Positions 1 through 13,267 are shown, numbered from the stretch's first letter. The stretch is DNA of 32,004 bases from Anaerolinea sp. (GCA_020719725.1 DYPU01000024.1:1-32004), one strand, 5' to 3'. A program made the numbers and translations. The notes: generated from the letters alone by a model not told the origin.

Positions 1-579
1 GCCCCGCGCCACCGCTTCGGGCAGCACCGCCCGCGCCACCTTAGTGGGCAATTCCACCTGCGGTTTGACGATGACCAGCGTTAACGGCGGCAGGTCGAAG
101 CGCCGCGCAATTACCTGCTCGCCGTTCATGGCCGAGGCTACCAACCCGCCTAACAGGGCCGGGGCTACATTATCGGGGTGGCCTTCGATTGCTGTTGCCA
201 CTTTTAGTAAATCCAATTCGTCGAGCGGGTTGCCCAACAGGGTATTGGCCGCTGTCAGCCCACCGACGATGGCCGCCGCGCTGGAACCCAACCCGGAACC
301 GAGCGGAATCTCATTGTGAGCCAAAAAGCTCACGCTTTCGGGCGGTTTTTCCCCACAAATTTGGTAAAGCTGCCAGAATGAACTGGTTAATAAATTATCT
401 GGCGTTTGGTTCAGCAGCTCCGCGCCCTCGCCGCTGGCCTGATAGCGCACCCCGGCCAGGTTGGTTGTGACGCGTAGTTGGTTCCACAGGTCCAGCGCCA
501 GGCCCAGACAGTCGAACCCTGGCCCCAGGTTGGCAGAAGTGGCGGGAATATGGATGTTGAAAGTGGTCAGATGGGTCAT
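1..579 (-). CDS. thrB: Homoserine kinase, C-terminal part beyond the left edge
   Basis: Phosphorylates L-homoserine with ATP to O-phosphohomoserine, the step before threonine synthase; cytoplasmic GHMP kinase. Reading the minus strand from ATG at 579 gives 193 residues that run off the window. The N-terminus carries IPATSANLGPGFDCLGLAL, typical of homoserine kinase, and the GHMP ATP-binding loop is seen as IPLGSGLGSSAAAIVGG, followed by EGHPDNVAPALLGG. The family is about 300 residues long, so roughly the last third is missing. It is divergent from threonine synthase with only 57 bp between the start codons, which fits a shared threonine-pathway control region. Identification is from these motifs and is firm; only the 3' end is unknown. 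Confidence 0.95.
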   Translation of the reverse strand, partial: MTHLTTFNIHIPATSANLGPGFDCLGLALDLWNQLRVTTNLAGVRYQASGEGAELLNQTPDNLLTSSFWQLYQICGEKPPESVSFLAHNEIPLGSGLGSSAAAIVGGLTAANTLLGNPLDELDLLKVATAIEGHPDNVAPALLGGLVASAMNGEQVIARRFDLPPLTLVIVKPQVELPTKVARAVLPEAVARG

Positions 580-601
580 GGTTTGATGGCCTTTTTCACA
601 T

Positions 602-607
602 TATAAT
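602..607 (+). promoter_or_regulatory. Candidate -10 box for threonine synthase
   Basis: A perfect TATAAT lies in the 57-bp gap between the divergent thrB and thrC start codons, 30 bases before the thrC ATG. The hexamer 17 bp upstream (TGGTTT, 579-584) is a poor -35 box and overlaps the thrB start. A CGGAG ribosome-binding site lies just before the ATG. Assignment rests on the -10 match and position only. Confidence 0.35.
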
Positions 608-636
608 CTCGCCAATCTTTTTCCCGGAGTTTTCAA

Positions 637-1680
637 ATGGCTTATCAAGGTATTTTGCATCGTTACGGGCATTTGTTGAATTTGCCCTCTTATACTCGCC
701 CGGTTTCTTTGCTGGAAGGCGATACCCCCCTTATCCCGCTGCCGCGTTTGGGGCGGGAATTAGGCTGTGAGTTATATGTCAAGTTTGAGGGCTTGAACCC
801 AACTGGTTCGTTTAAAGATCGCGGCATGACGGCGGCCATCAGTGAGGCGCTTGGGCGTGGCGCTCAAACCGTGATCTGCGCTTCGACCGGCAACACTGCT
901 GCTTCGGCGGCTGCTTATGCGGCCCGTTCGGGGCTGCGTGCGATTGTGCTTATCCCTGAAGGCAAGGTGGCGATGGGGAAATTGGCTGGGGCGGTGGCCT
1001 ATGGCGCGGAGGTGATTCAGGTGCAGGGTTCGTTTGATGATGCGCTGGCTTTGGTGGTCGAAATTACCCAAAAGACGCCAATTGCATTGGTCAATTCGAT
1101 TAATCCGTATCGCATTGAAGGCCAAAAGAGTGCCGCTTTTGAAATTTGTGACGATTTAGCTTGTGCGCCCGATTGGTTGTGTTTGCCGGTGGGGAATGCT
1201 GGCAATATCACCTCATATTGGGCCGGGTTTAAGCAATATCAGGCCTGCAATGCCACTGGTTTGCCGCAGATATTGGGCGTTCAGGCCGAGGGAGCTGCTC
1301 CGCTGGTATTGGGTCACCCGGTGGAAAAACCCGAAACAGTGGCAACGGCCATCCGCATTGGGCGACCGGCGCGCGGTGAACAGGCGCTCGAGGCCGCCCA
1401 AGAGTCGAATGGGATGATTATTGCTGTTTCAGACGCGGAGATTCTTGCGACTCAACGCGTCCTTGCCAGCGAGGGCATTTGGGTCGAACCGGCTTCGGCG
1501 GCGGGGCTGGCCGGTTTAATGGCGAAAACGGCGGCGGGTCAGTTTGAGGCGCGTGGCAAAAAAATTGTCGTGGTTTGCACCGGCCATGGGTTGAAGGACC
1601 CGTCCATCGTTACCGAGTCGTTTCCATCTCCCAAATTGATTTCTGCTACTTATCAGGCTTTGGCCGATTTGATTTTATAG
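637..1680 (+). CDS. thrC: Threonine synthase
   Basis: Converts O-phosphohomoserine to L-threonine and phosphate with pyridoxal phosphate. The 347-residue length fits the short bacterial/archaeal class of fold-type II PLP enzymes. The PLP lysine lies in NPTGSFKDRGMT near residue 60, followed by CASTGNTAASAAAYAARSG, and the phosphate-binding glycine loop is LPVGNAGNITSYWAGF near residue 190. The C-terminal part holds VEPASAAGLAGL. The ATG at 637 is preceded by a CGGAG ribosome-binding site. It is divergent from homoserine kinase, its pathway partner, and ends before a strong terminator. Nothing is unusual in the sequence and identification is firm. Confidence 0.96.
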   Translation: MAYQGILHRYGHLLNLPSYTRPVSLLEGDTPLIPLPRLGRELGCELYVKFEGLNPTGSFKDRGMTAAISEALGRGAQTVICASTGNTAASAAAYAARSGLRAIVLIPEGKVAMGKLAGAVAYGAEVIQVQGSFDDALALVVEITQKTPIALVNSINPYRIEGQKSAAFEICDDLACAPDWLCLPVGNAGNITSYWAGFKQYQACNATGLPQILGVQAEGAAPLVLGHPVEKPETVATAIRIGRPARGEQALEAAQESNGMIIAVSDAEILATQRVLASEGIWVEPASAAGLAGLMAKTAAGQFEARGKKIVVVCTGHGLKDPSIVTESFPSPKLISATYQALADLIL

Positions 1681-1727
1681 CGGGCTGGTAGAATTTTGGT
1701 AATTGTGGGGTGTTTTACGGGTTTGCG

Positions 1728-1770
1728 AGAATCAAAAAAAGCCGGGCTATTTCCGGCTTTTTTTGATTCT
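1728..1770. terminator. Bidirectional intrinsic terminator between convergent genes
   Basis: A perfect 18-bp inverted repeat: AGAATCAAAAAAAGCCGG (1728-1745) and its reverse complement (1753-1770), separated by a 7-base loop. The seven A's on one arm and seven T's on the other supply a T-tract after the GC-rich stem tip in either direction. It sits between the ends of thrC (plus) and the MFS gene (minus), where a shared terminator is expected. Confidence 0.9.
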
Positions 1771-1777
1771 TAGGGGA

Positions 1778-3160
1778 TTAGTCTATTTTTTTCGTGTCGT
1801 AGGATTTTACATCGGCGATGGCTTTTTTGACATTGACAAAGGGTAAAATGGCAAGCCCGGCAATGAAAAAGAAGATCAGGGAGAGCAGGGCTGGGCGCAG
1901 GCTGCCAAAAAGTTGATTGATCAGGCCGAAGAGTAGCGGCCCGATCCAGGATGTGCCGCGCTCGGAGACTTCGTAGAAAGAGTAGAATTCGGCTTCTTTG
2001 CCGATTGGGATCATTTGGGCAAAGAGGCTGCGGCTGATGGCCTGGCTGCCGCCCATTACGATGGCGATGAAAAATCCCATGCCATAAAATTGGGCAACGC
2101 GGCTATCGCCATATAGCCCGGCATAAGCGTAGATAACTACTCCGGCCCAGATTGCCAGGCTGACGAGGATGGCTTCTTTTGCGCCAATTTTTCCGGCTAA
2201 TTTGCCCCACAGCAGTGCGCCGCCAAAGGCCACAAATTGAATCATCAGAATGACGATGGTCAGGGTTCCCTGGTCTACTTCCAGTCCGCCGCGCAGGATG
2301 GGGGCTGCGGCAAAGGTGGCTGAAACAGCGATGACGGTTTGAATGCCGTCATTGTAGAGAAAGTAGGCTAGCAGGTATTTTAGCGTTTCGGGGAAGTGCT
2401 TTAGTTCTTTGATGGTTTGGCTGAGTTGTTTGAAGCCGACGCTGGCGTAGCTTTGACCGGTGGGCAGGGGCCGCGCCGTGCGCCGCGATTTAAGGCGTGA
2501 CCAGGTGATGAGCGAAAATCCCAGCCACCAAATGCCCGCTGAAGCCAGGTTGATGCGGACGGCTAATTGGGTTGGGACGCCCAGAGTTTCGCGTAGCTGG
2601 TAAAAAACCAGGTTGACGAGCAGTAGCAGCCCGCCGCCGACATACCCCATTGCCCAGCCGTAGGAGGAGACACTATCGCGTTTGTCTTCGCTGGCGATTT
2701 CGGGCAGGTAGGAGTTATAGAAAACCATGGCTGCGCCAAAGGCCAGGTTGGCAAGGATGAAGAGTAGGCCGCCTAACCACCATAGATTGCCCGTCACCGC
2801 AAAAAAGCCGATGGTGGCAACCCCGCCGAGGGTGGCAAAAATTTGCATCAATTGTTTGCGCATGTGTGAGTAATCGGCTATGGCTCCCAAAATGGGTAGA
2901 AATAGCACTTGCAGGCCCACCGAGATGGAGACGCAGTAGGGCATGAAGGAATCGGGGGCGATTGGAATCCCTGCCAGCCGCGCCATACCGTCGGGGTAGG
3001 CGGCTGCGGCGTCGGTTGCCAAGGAAGCCAGATATGGGCCAAGAAAGACGGTTCCGACGGTGGTGCTAAAGGCGGAATTGGCCCAGTCATACATGCCCCA
3101 GCCGAAGATTTCGCGTTTGTCATTCTGGGGGTGAGGCGTTATTGCTTCTTTTTGGCTCAT
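1778..3160 (-). CDS. MFS transporter of the Atg22/UMF1 type
   Basis: Integral inner-membrane transporter of 460 residues with about 12 predicted hydrophobic segments. The N-terminal GWGMYDWANSAFSTTVGTVF is the hallmark of the UMF1/vacuole-effluxer Atg22-like branch of the major facilitator superfamily. Further support comes from the loop SYLPEIASEDKRDSVSSYGW and the late GGSQAISRSLFAQMIPIGKE followed by EFYSFYEVSERGTSWIGPL. Atg22-like members in fungi export amino acids from the vacuole; the substrate of bacterial members is generally unknown and nothing here settles it. The ATG at 3158-3160 has a GGAGAA ribosome-binding site. It is a single gene convergent with thrC and shares its terminator. 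Family is firm, function open. Confidence 0.92.
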   Translation of the reverse strand: MSQKEAITPHPQNDKREIFGWGMYDWANSAFSTTVGTVFLGPYLASLATDAAAAYPDGMARLAGIPIAPDSFMPYCVSISVGLQVLFLPILGAIADYSHMRKQLMQIFATLGGVATIGFFAVTGNLWWLGGLLFILANLAFGAAMVFYNSYLPEIASEDKRDSVSSYGWAMGYVGGGLLLLVNLVFYQLRETLGVPTQLAVRINLASAGIWWLGFSLITWSRLKSRRTARPLPTGQSYASVGFKQLSQTIKELKHFPETLKYLLAYFLYNDGIQTVIAVSATFAAAPILRGGLEVDQGTLTIVILMIQFVAFGGALLWGKLAGKIGAKEAILVSLAIWAGVVIYAYAGLYGDSRVAQFYGMGFFIAIVMGGSQAISRSLFAQMIPIGKEAEFYSFYEVSERGTSWIGPLLFGLINQLFGSLRPALLSLIFFFIAGLAILPFVNVKKAIADVKSYDTKKID

Positions 3161-3447
3161 GGTTTTCTCCTGATTGAGTGGACAATTTTATTTTACCGGC
3201 AATTTGTAAAAACAGTGAACTTTTTATGAGTTTTTACTGATTACTGTCTAAATTGAGTTTTGCGTTTTGGTTGAGTCACAACCGTTTGGGTAGATGACAC
3301 GGGTTAGGCGGAAGATGTGTCCAAAATACCGGTTTGTACACCCTGCAAAAATTTCGTTGGCGCTATATTGATTGTTAAACAGAACTTGTCATTCTTCTGT
3401 TATTGGCTTGAAATGCGCCTGTACGGCTTTTGGGTTATCCTTTGAGC

Positions 3448-4428
3448 GTGAAAACAAAACGAGACTTCCTATTTAAATCAGCCAAAATTCAGCATCTGGT
3501 TTTTTCGCGGTTGGAGTTGAATGGCTATGTTCAATCTTGTTTGCGCGATTGTCAGACTGCGTTGATTGAGATTGGCAGCGAGAGCGGTTCGTATGCTTTG
3601 TTTGGGCTGCTGCTGGTGCGTGGACAGTTGGTGAACTTCTATCGTTACGACGCTTTAGCCATTCGCTTGCCGCCGTCGGAGTGGTTCGATTTTGTTGGCC
3701 CCACATTGCCTGTTTTTGGCGTGCGCACCCTGGCCTTCACTCCACAGACGCTGCGTTTGGTCAAAATTTTATTGGAGCAATATTGTCCGGGCCGAACACA
3801 AGTCCTTAGTTCGGGTGCGCTTGATACAGCGGTTCGGATTTGGGGGAAAAGTATTGGCCCGGTTTTGTTGCACATGTCTTGGCCCAGCGCAGATGGGTTG
3901 GCGCTGCTGCCGGGGGGCGGAATTTCGCCGCGCCATACCCTTTTTTTGGCGGGAGATCAGGTTTTTCACAGTGCTGGGAGTATGGCGGCCCTGTACGGTT
4001 GGAAAGAAGCCGATTGTCAATTGCGGGTTTATAGCAGCCTGGCGGCTGGCGCGGCCTGGGATGAGTATTTTTTGCACCATGTTTTTGTCTGGCAGGTCGG
4101 GCATCTCCTTCAGCGTTTGGAAGAGCTGAGCGGGCGCATGTTGGTCAATACCATTGTGCGCGAGATGAATTTTGCCGCTTTGGCCCACGATTGGAATATC
4201 ACCATTTCGGCCAGAAGTGTGACGGATCAGGCCATGTTTTTTTCACCAACCCAAGCCGGGCAGGTTTATCAGCGTTTGTTCGAAATCCTACAGCATCATG
4301 CCGAGTTGGCTCTGGGGCCAGACCTGTTTACCATGCTGCTGCGTGAGGTTCAGATGCGGTTGTATGCCCCTTATAGGGTGGTTTATGAACGCTACGCAAC
4401 CTTGATTAAAGAACAATCTCCCGCCTAA
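3448..4428 (+). CDS. Unrecognised protein of about 326 residues
   Basis: I do not recognise the family. The reading frame is long, has coding-like codon use and is co-directional with ligA downstream. The protein looks soluble, with no signal peptide or membrane segment. The N-terminal half (about residues 35-150) alternates beta-like hydrophobic stretches such as ALFGLLLVRGQLVNFYRYD, resembling in general style sensory or gliding-type adaptor domains. The C-terminal half is more helical and rich in Leu, Gln and Glu. The start is uncertain: no clear ribosome-binding site is seen. A GTG at 3448 is chosen over an upstream TTG at 3430. The function cannot be inferred from the neighbours. Confidence 0.7.
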   Translation: MKTKRDFLFKSAKIQHLVFSRLELNGYVQSCLRDCQTALIEIGSESGSYALFGLLLVRGQLVNFYRYDALAIRLPPSEWFDFVGPTLPVFGVRTLAFTPQTLRLVKILLEQYCPGRTQVLSSGALDTAVRIWGKSIGPVLLHMSWPSADGLALLPGGGISPRHTLFLAGDQVFHSAGSMAALYGWKEADCQLRVYSSLAAGAAWDEYFLHHVFVWQVGHLLQRLEELSGRMLVNTIVREMNFAALAHDWNITISARSVTDQAMFFSPTQAGQVYQRLFEILQHHAELALGPDLFTMLLREVQMRLYAPYRVVYERYATLIKEQSPA

Positions 4429-4447
4429 TGCTGCCTGGTAATGTTGA

Positions 4448-8508
<4,061 letters not shown>

Positions 8509-8559
8509 AGCTATTTCTTCGCATTTCATCCCCCATTTCTGATCAATCTCACTGCCCTT

Positions 8560-9756
8560 ATGCACATTCTGCTCATTCATCAAGCTTTTGCCGCTCTCGA
8601 CGAACCCGGCGGGACGCGTCATCACGAATTGGCGCGTTTTTTGGTTTCCAAAGGCCATCGGGTGACGGTGATTGCCAGCCCGGTTAGCTATCTTACTGGC
8701 GCATCGTCTTCAAAACAGAAAGAAATTTTGGAGGGTGTGACCATCTTGCGCGCTTACACTTATCGCGCTTTGCACAAATCATTTGTGCATCGGGTATTTG
8801 CTTTTTTTTCCTTTATGATTTCTTCTTTTTTTGTGGGGTTGGGAGTCAAAAATGTGGATGTGGTGTGGGGCACTTCGCCGCCGATTTTTCAGGGGGTGAC
8901 CGCCTGGTTGTTGGCGCGGCTAAAAGGGGCCAAATTCCTATTTGAAGTGCGCGACTTGTGGCCGGATTTTGCAATCGCTGTTGGGGTGTTGAAAAACCCC
9001 ACGCTGATTAAACTCTCCTTTTGGCTGGAAAAATTTCTCTACCGGCGCGCAGATCGGATGATGGTGAATAGCCCGGGTTATGTGGAGCATGTTCGGGGGC
9101 GTGGGGCGCGGGTGGTGGAACTTATTCCAAACGGGGCCGATCCGCAGATGTTTAATCCGCTCGATAATGGGCAGGGGTTTCGTCAAAAGAATAATCTTAA
9201 AAATAAATTTGTGGTGTTGTATGCCGGGGCGCATGGCCTTTCAAATGATTTGGACGTGGTGTTGGATGCGGCTAAGTTGCTTTCCAAAAGTTTTGTGTAT
9301 CAATTTATCTTTTTGGGGGATGGCAAGGAAAAGCCGAATTTGCAGGCGCGCGCGGTTCAATTGGGGCTAAAAAATGTCTTATTTTTGCCGCCTGTGCCAA
9401 AAAATGAGATGGCGTTGGCATTGGCGGGCACAGATGCTTGCCTGGCAATTTTGAAGCCGCTGGATGCTTATAAAACCACTTATCCCAACAAGGTTTTTGA
9501 TTATATGGCGGCGGGGCGTCCGGTTTTGCTGGCGATTGATGGTGTAGTGCGGCAGGTTTTGGAGCAGGCTGGTTGTGGTTTGTTTGTGGAGCCAGGAAAT
9601 CCGCAAGCGTTGGCCGAGGCGGTGGTGCAATTGGCGGCGAACCGCGATGCAGCCCTGCGGCTGGGCCTGGCCGGACGGGCTTATTTGGAAGAAAATTTTA
9701 GCCGTGAAGTGTTGGCGGCCCGCCTGGAAGCACTTTTGCAAGAATTGGTTTCTTGA
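8560..9756 (+). CDS. WbuB-like GT4 glycosyltransferase
   Basis: Cytoplasmic glycosyltransferase of the GT4/GT-B fold, probably adding a sugar during surface polysaccharide assembly. The 398-residue protein begins MHILLIHQAFAALDEPGGTR and continues RHHELARFLVSKGHRVTVIA, the N-terminus seen in WbuB-like transferases. The C-terminal donor-binding domain contains VVLYAGAHGLSNDLDVVLDA, FLGDGKEKPNL, YPNKVFDYMAAGRPVLLA and the family glutamate region GCGLFVEPGNPQALAEAV. Codon use is strongly G/T-rich, unlike the C-rich ligA and heparinase genes just upstream, hinting at separate origins. It is followed by a probable terminator, so it appears to end the upstream transcription unit. Donor and acceptor are unknown. 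Confidence 0.92.
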   Translation: MHILLIHQAFAALDEPGGTRHHELARFLVSKGHRVTVIASPVSYLTGASSSKQKEILEGVTILRAYTYRALHKSFVHRVFAFFSFMISSFFVGLGVKNVDVVWGTSPPIFQGVTAWLLARLKGAKFLFEVRDLWPDFAIAVGVLKNPTLIKLSFWLEKFLYRRADRMMVNSPGYVEHVRGRGARVVELIPNGADPQMFNPLDNGQGFRQKNNLKNKFVVLYAGAHGLSNDLDVVLDAAKLLSKSFVYQFIFLGDGKEKPNLQARAVQLGLKNVLFLPPVPKNEMALALAGTDACLAILKPLDAYKTTYPNKVFDYMAAGRPVLLAIDGVVRQVLEQAGCGLFVEPGNPQALAEAVVQLAANRDAALRLGLAGRAYLEENFSREVLAARLEALLQELVS

Positions 9757-9761
9757 TTTGC

Positions 9762-9795
9762 GCGAAACGATTCAACCGTTTTGCAGGCTTTTTTT
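9762..9795 (+). terminator. Probable intrinsic terminator after the GT4 gene
   Basis: Six bases after the glycosyltransferase stop, GCGAAACG (9762-9769) pairs with CGTTTTGC (9777-9784), giving an 8-bp stem with one G-U pair and a 7-base loop. An AGGC and a run of seven T's follow (9789-9795). Shape and position fit an intrinsic terminator. Confidence 0.55.
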
Positions 9796-9853
9796 GAAGA
9801 AATTTTAGGAGCAAGAGCTAAATAGACTTTGCCGAAAATAGCATAGTTAGGAT

Positions 9854-10072
9854 TTACGCAAGACGCATTTGAACGTCAGACGATTTGATTTGTTGGCGCA
9901 AATATTCATCCACAAGATCATGCTTGGCACGGCAGATGACACGCCGATCTCCTTGATACCCCCACGCGCATTGCCGCAATATTGCTTCCTGACCCGTTCG
10001 ATGCGGCGCAAAAAAAATCTTGTCAATCACGGCTTTTTGCTTTTTCGCTAAATTTTCCGTTTTGCGAAAATT
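9854..10072 (-). pseudogene. Possible C-terminal gene remnant of unknown family
   Basis: The 367-bp gap between the GT4 gene and the sensor kinase holds no convincing complete gene. On the minus strand, 72 codons stay open up to a stop at 9854, without an ATG; a GTG lies near the start of the more protein-like part. The translation includes IDKIFFAPHRTGQEAILRQC and HDLVDEYLRQQIKSSDVQ, which read like ordinary soluble protein sequence rather than noise. No family is recognised. A plus-strand 60-codon frame over the same bases looks less protein-like. It may be a decayed C-terminal fragment or chance. Confidence 0.22.
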
Positions 10073-10123
10073 TTATATAACAAACTTTGTTGTCATCTTA
10101 ACAGGAACTGTTCATAAACTTTT

Positions 10124-13100
10124 ATGCCCGAACTCTATCTAACCCCCTCCGCCCTTAGCTATTTTGCCCAATTTTTGTTGTTGTTTGTCTTGAGCATTTA
10201 TCTCATTTGGCGGTATTTTAACCACCAAGAAGATGCGCAATTTTTTTCGTTTATTGGCTTTATCGTTGGCCTGACCGCTTTCTCATTGCTGTTATTTCTC
10301 GAAACCGCTTCTCTGCCCACGCCGCGCTTGTACTTTGTTTATCTACAAAATACTATTTTGGCGCTGTCCTTGCTCGCTTTATACGATTTTATTTATCGTT
10401 TTCCTGCCAAGTATGAACAACGAAAATGGGAAAGACGGGGATTTTTCGTTATCAGCCTCTTTTACGCTGGATATGAGATTTACTATGCTATCCATCGCTT
10501 TAGTGGCTTGATCGAAGGCAACGTAAACTATCGAATCGGCTACGAAGATTACATTCTGGGAGCCTTATTCGCGCTTATTCCTTTTTTGTTGGCTCGCCAG
10601 GCTCTATGCGCCGACTCATCTTCGCGATTTTGGCTGGCAAAACTATGGCAGCCTGCAAATCGTCAAATCAGCGCGGGCCGCAGCCTTGCATTGATTGCTT
10701 TTTTCCCGTTGCTATTGGGAATTGCCAATATCCTGCGTGCGCAAAGCGCGATCTCAACAACTTATTTCAACATTGCTCTTTCGCTGGGGATTCTAGCCGC
10801 TCTTTTTCTGTTGGTCTTGTTTTATCTCAATTCGCTTCAAGAAAGCACCTCTATTTTTGACAAAATCGTCGGCACTACGCTGACACTTTTGTTCATTATT
10901 CTGGGCGCAACCGGCTGGATGCTCACCCCACAATTTCTAAACAGCCTGCATACCTCTTCCTCCGAAATGGTAGAGGCATACTCCCTGCGTTTTACCCCCA
11001 ATGGGGATGGATACGCCGTTACAAAAATCCCCTTTATTTTTGAGAATAACCTCGGCCAGGAGTTACCCATCACAACACGCGGACAAGAACGAAATTATGG
11101 TCTGGATTTCTCTTTTCCCTTTTTTGGCACAACCTATGAGCGGATTTACGTCACCAGTGTTGGCCTGATGCGCATGGGCGAGGAGTTGTATCACCCCAAT
11201 TTACAATATCATTATGGACGCATCCCTGCAATTTTTCCCCTGCTAATTGATTTGCAACCCGAAGGCCCCGGCGGAGTCTTTGCCCGCACACAGGCCGACC
11301 GCCTGATTATCACCTGGAATGAAATTTCCCCACTTTATCATCCTGGCATTTTTCTAACCTTTCAGGTAATCCTTTATCAAGATGGGCGTTTCGATTTTAA
11401 CTATAAAGATATTCCGACCTCATTCGTTTTCCAGCCTGATAGCAACCCATCTTCCAATCTGTGGCTGCGCGGCGCAACCCCTGGAATATCGTCCTCGGCG
11501 CAACTGGTCAAAGACTTGTCTGATATGGGCAAGGTAGGGCCATCCGGCGCATTGCAAGATTTCAATCTTGAATTTCGCCAAAAATTGCATCAATTTCTTT
11601 TGCCGTTATTTTGGGTAATTATTTTTTCAGGAGTAGTGATTTTTCTACTAATGCCGTTTTTGCTTTATCGCAGCATTGGCTTGCCACTTAATGCCTTGAT
11701 GTCTGGCGTTCAGCAAGTCGAAAGCGGCAATCTGGGGATGATTATCTATGCTCAGGGCAAAGATGAAATCGGCGATTTGAGTCGTTCATTCAACACGATG
11801 ACCGCCCTGCTAAAAAAACAAATGGATGACCTTGAAAAACGAGTGGACGAACGAACCAACGATCTCGCCCAAGCCAACCAGGCTTTGCAGGCAGAAATAG
11901 TATCACGCCAAGCGGCCCAGGCCGAATTGATAGCCAAAGAACGTTCATTGGCTATTGTCAATGAGCGGGAACACTTGAGTCGTGAGTTGCACGATGGCCT
12001 GGCTCAAATCACCAATACGATTGGGTTACAGATTCAAACTGCCCAAACTTTTATGGAACGCGGTGAGGCAAATACAGCATATGCAAACCTAGATCGAGCA
12101 TTTGAACTTGCCCGGGACGCAAATACCGAGATACGCCAATTTATTTTAGGCTTGCGGGATAATGTTGAACCGCATAAAAAAAGTTTTTGGAATGCGCTTC
12201 ATGTTTATATTGATGAATATAAACGAATGACAGGGGTCGAACCAACGCTTTGTTTGCCCGCCTATGACACCTTACCTGATATTAATCCTGCCGTAGAGCA
12301 TCATTTATTGCATATTATCAAGGAAGCTTTGATGAATATCGTTAAACATGCCCAGGCGAAACAGGTAGATATTTTTCTGGGAGTCGATTCACGCAGCCTG
12401 GTTGTGACGATTTCTGATGATGGGCTGGGCTTTCGACCGCCTAATTCTTTTGACAAGTCGGGCTTACATTTTGGCCTAAGCATGATGTACGAACGAGCAA
12501 AGAACATAGGCGGAAGGATACAATTGGTTAGCAGGCCAGGATACGGCACAAAGGTTTTCCTTTTTGTGCCAATCCAGAGTGGGGTGTTGGCCGGTGATGT
12601 TAAAGGCTTGAGCAGTATTCGATTGCTTCTTGTCGATGATTCTACAATTTTTCTCGAAGGGTTGCGTAGCCTGCTGATGGCTCGCGGCATTTCTGTGGTT
12701 GATACTGCCAGCAACGGACGAGAAGCTATTGAAAAAGTAGCCCGGTTACGCCCCGATATGGTCATCATGGATGTTTTTATGCCGGTGATGGATGGTGTGC
12801 AGGCTACTTTTGCGATTAAACGCGACTTTCCAGAAACCCGTGTCCTAATGTTAACCACATCTGAAAATGACGAGCACCTTTTTTCCGCGCTCAAATACGG
12901 CGTTAGCGGATTTCTCTTAAAGGGCATTGATGCCGATGAATTCTGCAGCGCGCTTGAGCGAGTTGCCCAGGGGGATGTTATTCTTTCTCCCAGCCTTGCG
13001 ACGCGCATACTCACTGAATTTTCAACCCGAAACACGGTCGAAACCGCCGGGCAATTGCTCGCGTCTGGTCATTTATCTCCCATCCAACTTCAGGTTTTGG

Positions 13101-13267
13101 AACTGGTTGCAAACCGGGTACGTTACAGCGAAATTGCCACCCGGCTGTATCTTTCTGAAGCAACGGTCAAGTATCATGTTAAGCAAATTCTCAATCACCT
13201 GCAATTGGAAAATCGCGCCGAGTTAATCACCCATTACAAAAAACATAACAAACCTGGGGAGGGGTAA
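10124..13267 (+). CDS. Fused membrane sensor histidine kinase and NarL-type response regulator
   Basis: A complete two-component system in one 1047-residue protein. The N-terminus has about eight hydrophobic segments (residues 10-270), then a probable extracytoplasmic domain (about 271-487) and a further membrane segment (about 491-515). A HAMP linker (LPLNALMSGVQQVESGNLGM onward) and a coiled coil follow. A NarX-type HisKA_3 dimerisation domain has the phospho-accepting His623 in LSRELHDGLAQ. An HATPase domain has the N box in KEALMNIVKHAQA and the G box DDGLGF. From about residue 828 comes a receiver domain with phospho-acceptor Asp883 in MVIMDVFMP, and finally a LuxR/NarL helix-turn-helix (LSPIQLQVLELVANRVRYSE onward). 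The kinase and regulator are usually separate proteins. The ligand is unknown. It lies directly upstream of the peptide cluster and may control it, which is inference from position. Confidence 0.93.
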   Translation: MPELYLTPSALSYFAQFLLLFVLSIYLIWRYFNHQEDAQFFSFIGFIVGLTAFSLLLFLETASLPTPRLYFVYLQNTILALSLLALYDFIYRFPAKYEQRKWERRGFFVISLFYAGYEIYYAIHRFSGLIEGNVNYRIGYEDYILGALFALIPFLLARQALCADSSSRFWLAKLWQPANRQISAGRSLALIAFFPLLLGIANILRAQSAISTTYFNIALSLGILAALFLLVLFYLNSLQESTSIFDKIVGTTLTLLFIILGATGWMLTPQFLNSLHTSSSEMVEAYSLRFTPNGDGYAVTKIPFIFENNLGQELPITTRGQERNYGLDFSFPFFGTTYERIYVTSVGLMRMGEELYHPNLQYHYGRIPAIFPLLIDLQPEGPGGVFARTQADRLIITWNEISPLYHPGIFLTFQVILYQDGRFDFNYKDIPTSFVFQPDSNPSSNLWLRGATPGISSSAQLVKDLSDMGKVGPSGALQDFNLEFRQKLHQFLLPLFWVIIFSGVVIFLLMPFLLYRSIGLPLNALMSGVQQVESGNLGMIIYAQGKDEIGDLSRSFNTMTALLKKQMDDLEKRVDERTNDLAQANQALQAEIVSRQAAQAELIAKERSLAIVNEREHLSRELHDGLAQITNTIGLQIQTAQTFMERGEANTAYANLDRAFELARDANTEIRQFILGLRDNVEPHKKSFWNALHVYIDEYKRMTGVEPTLCLPAYDTLPDINPAVEHHLLHIIKEALMNIVKHAQAKQVDIFLGVDSRSLVVTISDDGLGFRPPNSFDKSGLHFGLSMMYERAKNIGGRIQLVSRPGYGTKVFLFVPIQSGVLAGDVKGLSSIRLLLVDDSTIFLEGLRSLLMARGISVVDTASNGREAIEKVARLRPDMVIMDVFMPVMDGVQATFAIKRDFPETRVLMLTTSENDEHLFSALKYGVSGFLLKGIDADEFCSALERVAQGDVILSPSLATRILTEFSTRNTVETAGQLLASGHLSPIQLQVLELVANRVRYSEIATRLYLSEATVKYHVKQILNHLQLENRAELITHYKKHNKPGEG

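Noticed and set aside
9869-10051. 60-codon plus-strand frame before the sensor kinase
   Set aside because: No ribosome-binding site and poor protein-like composition; the opposite strand reads better as a remnant.
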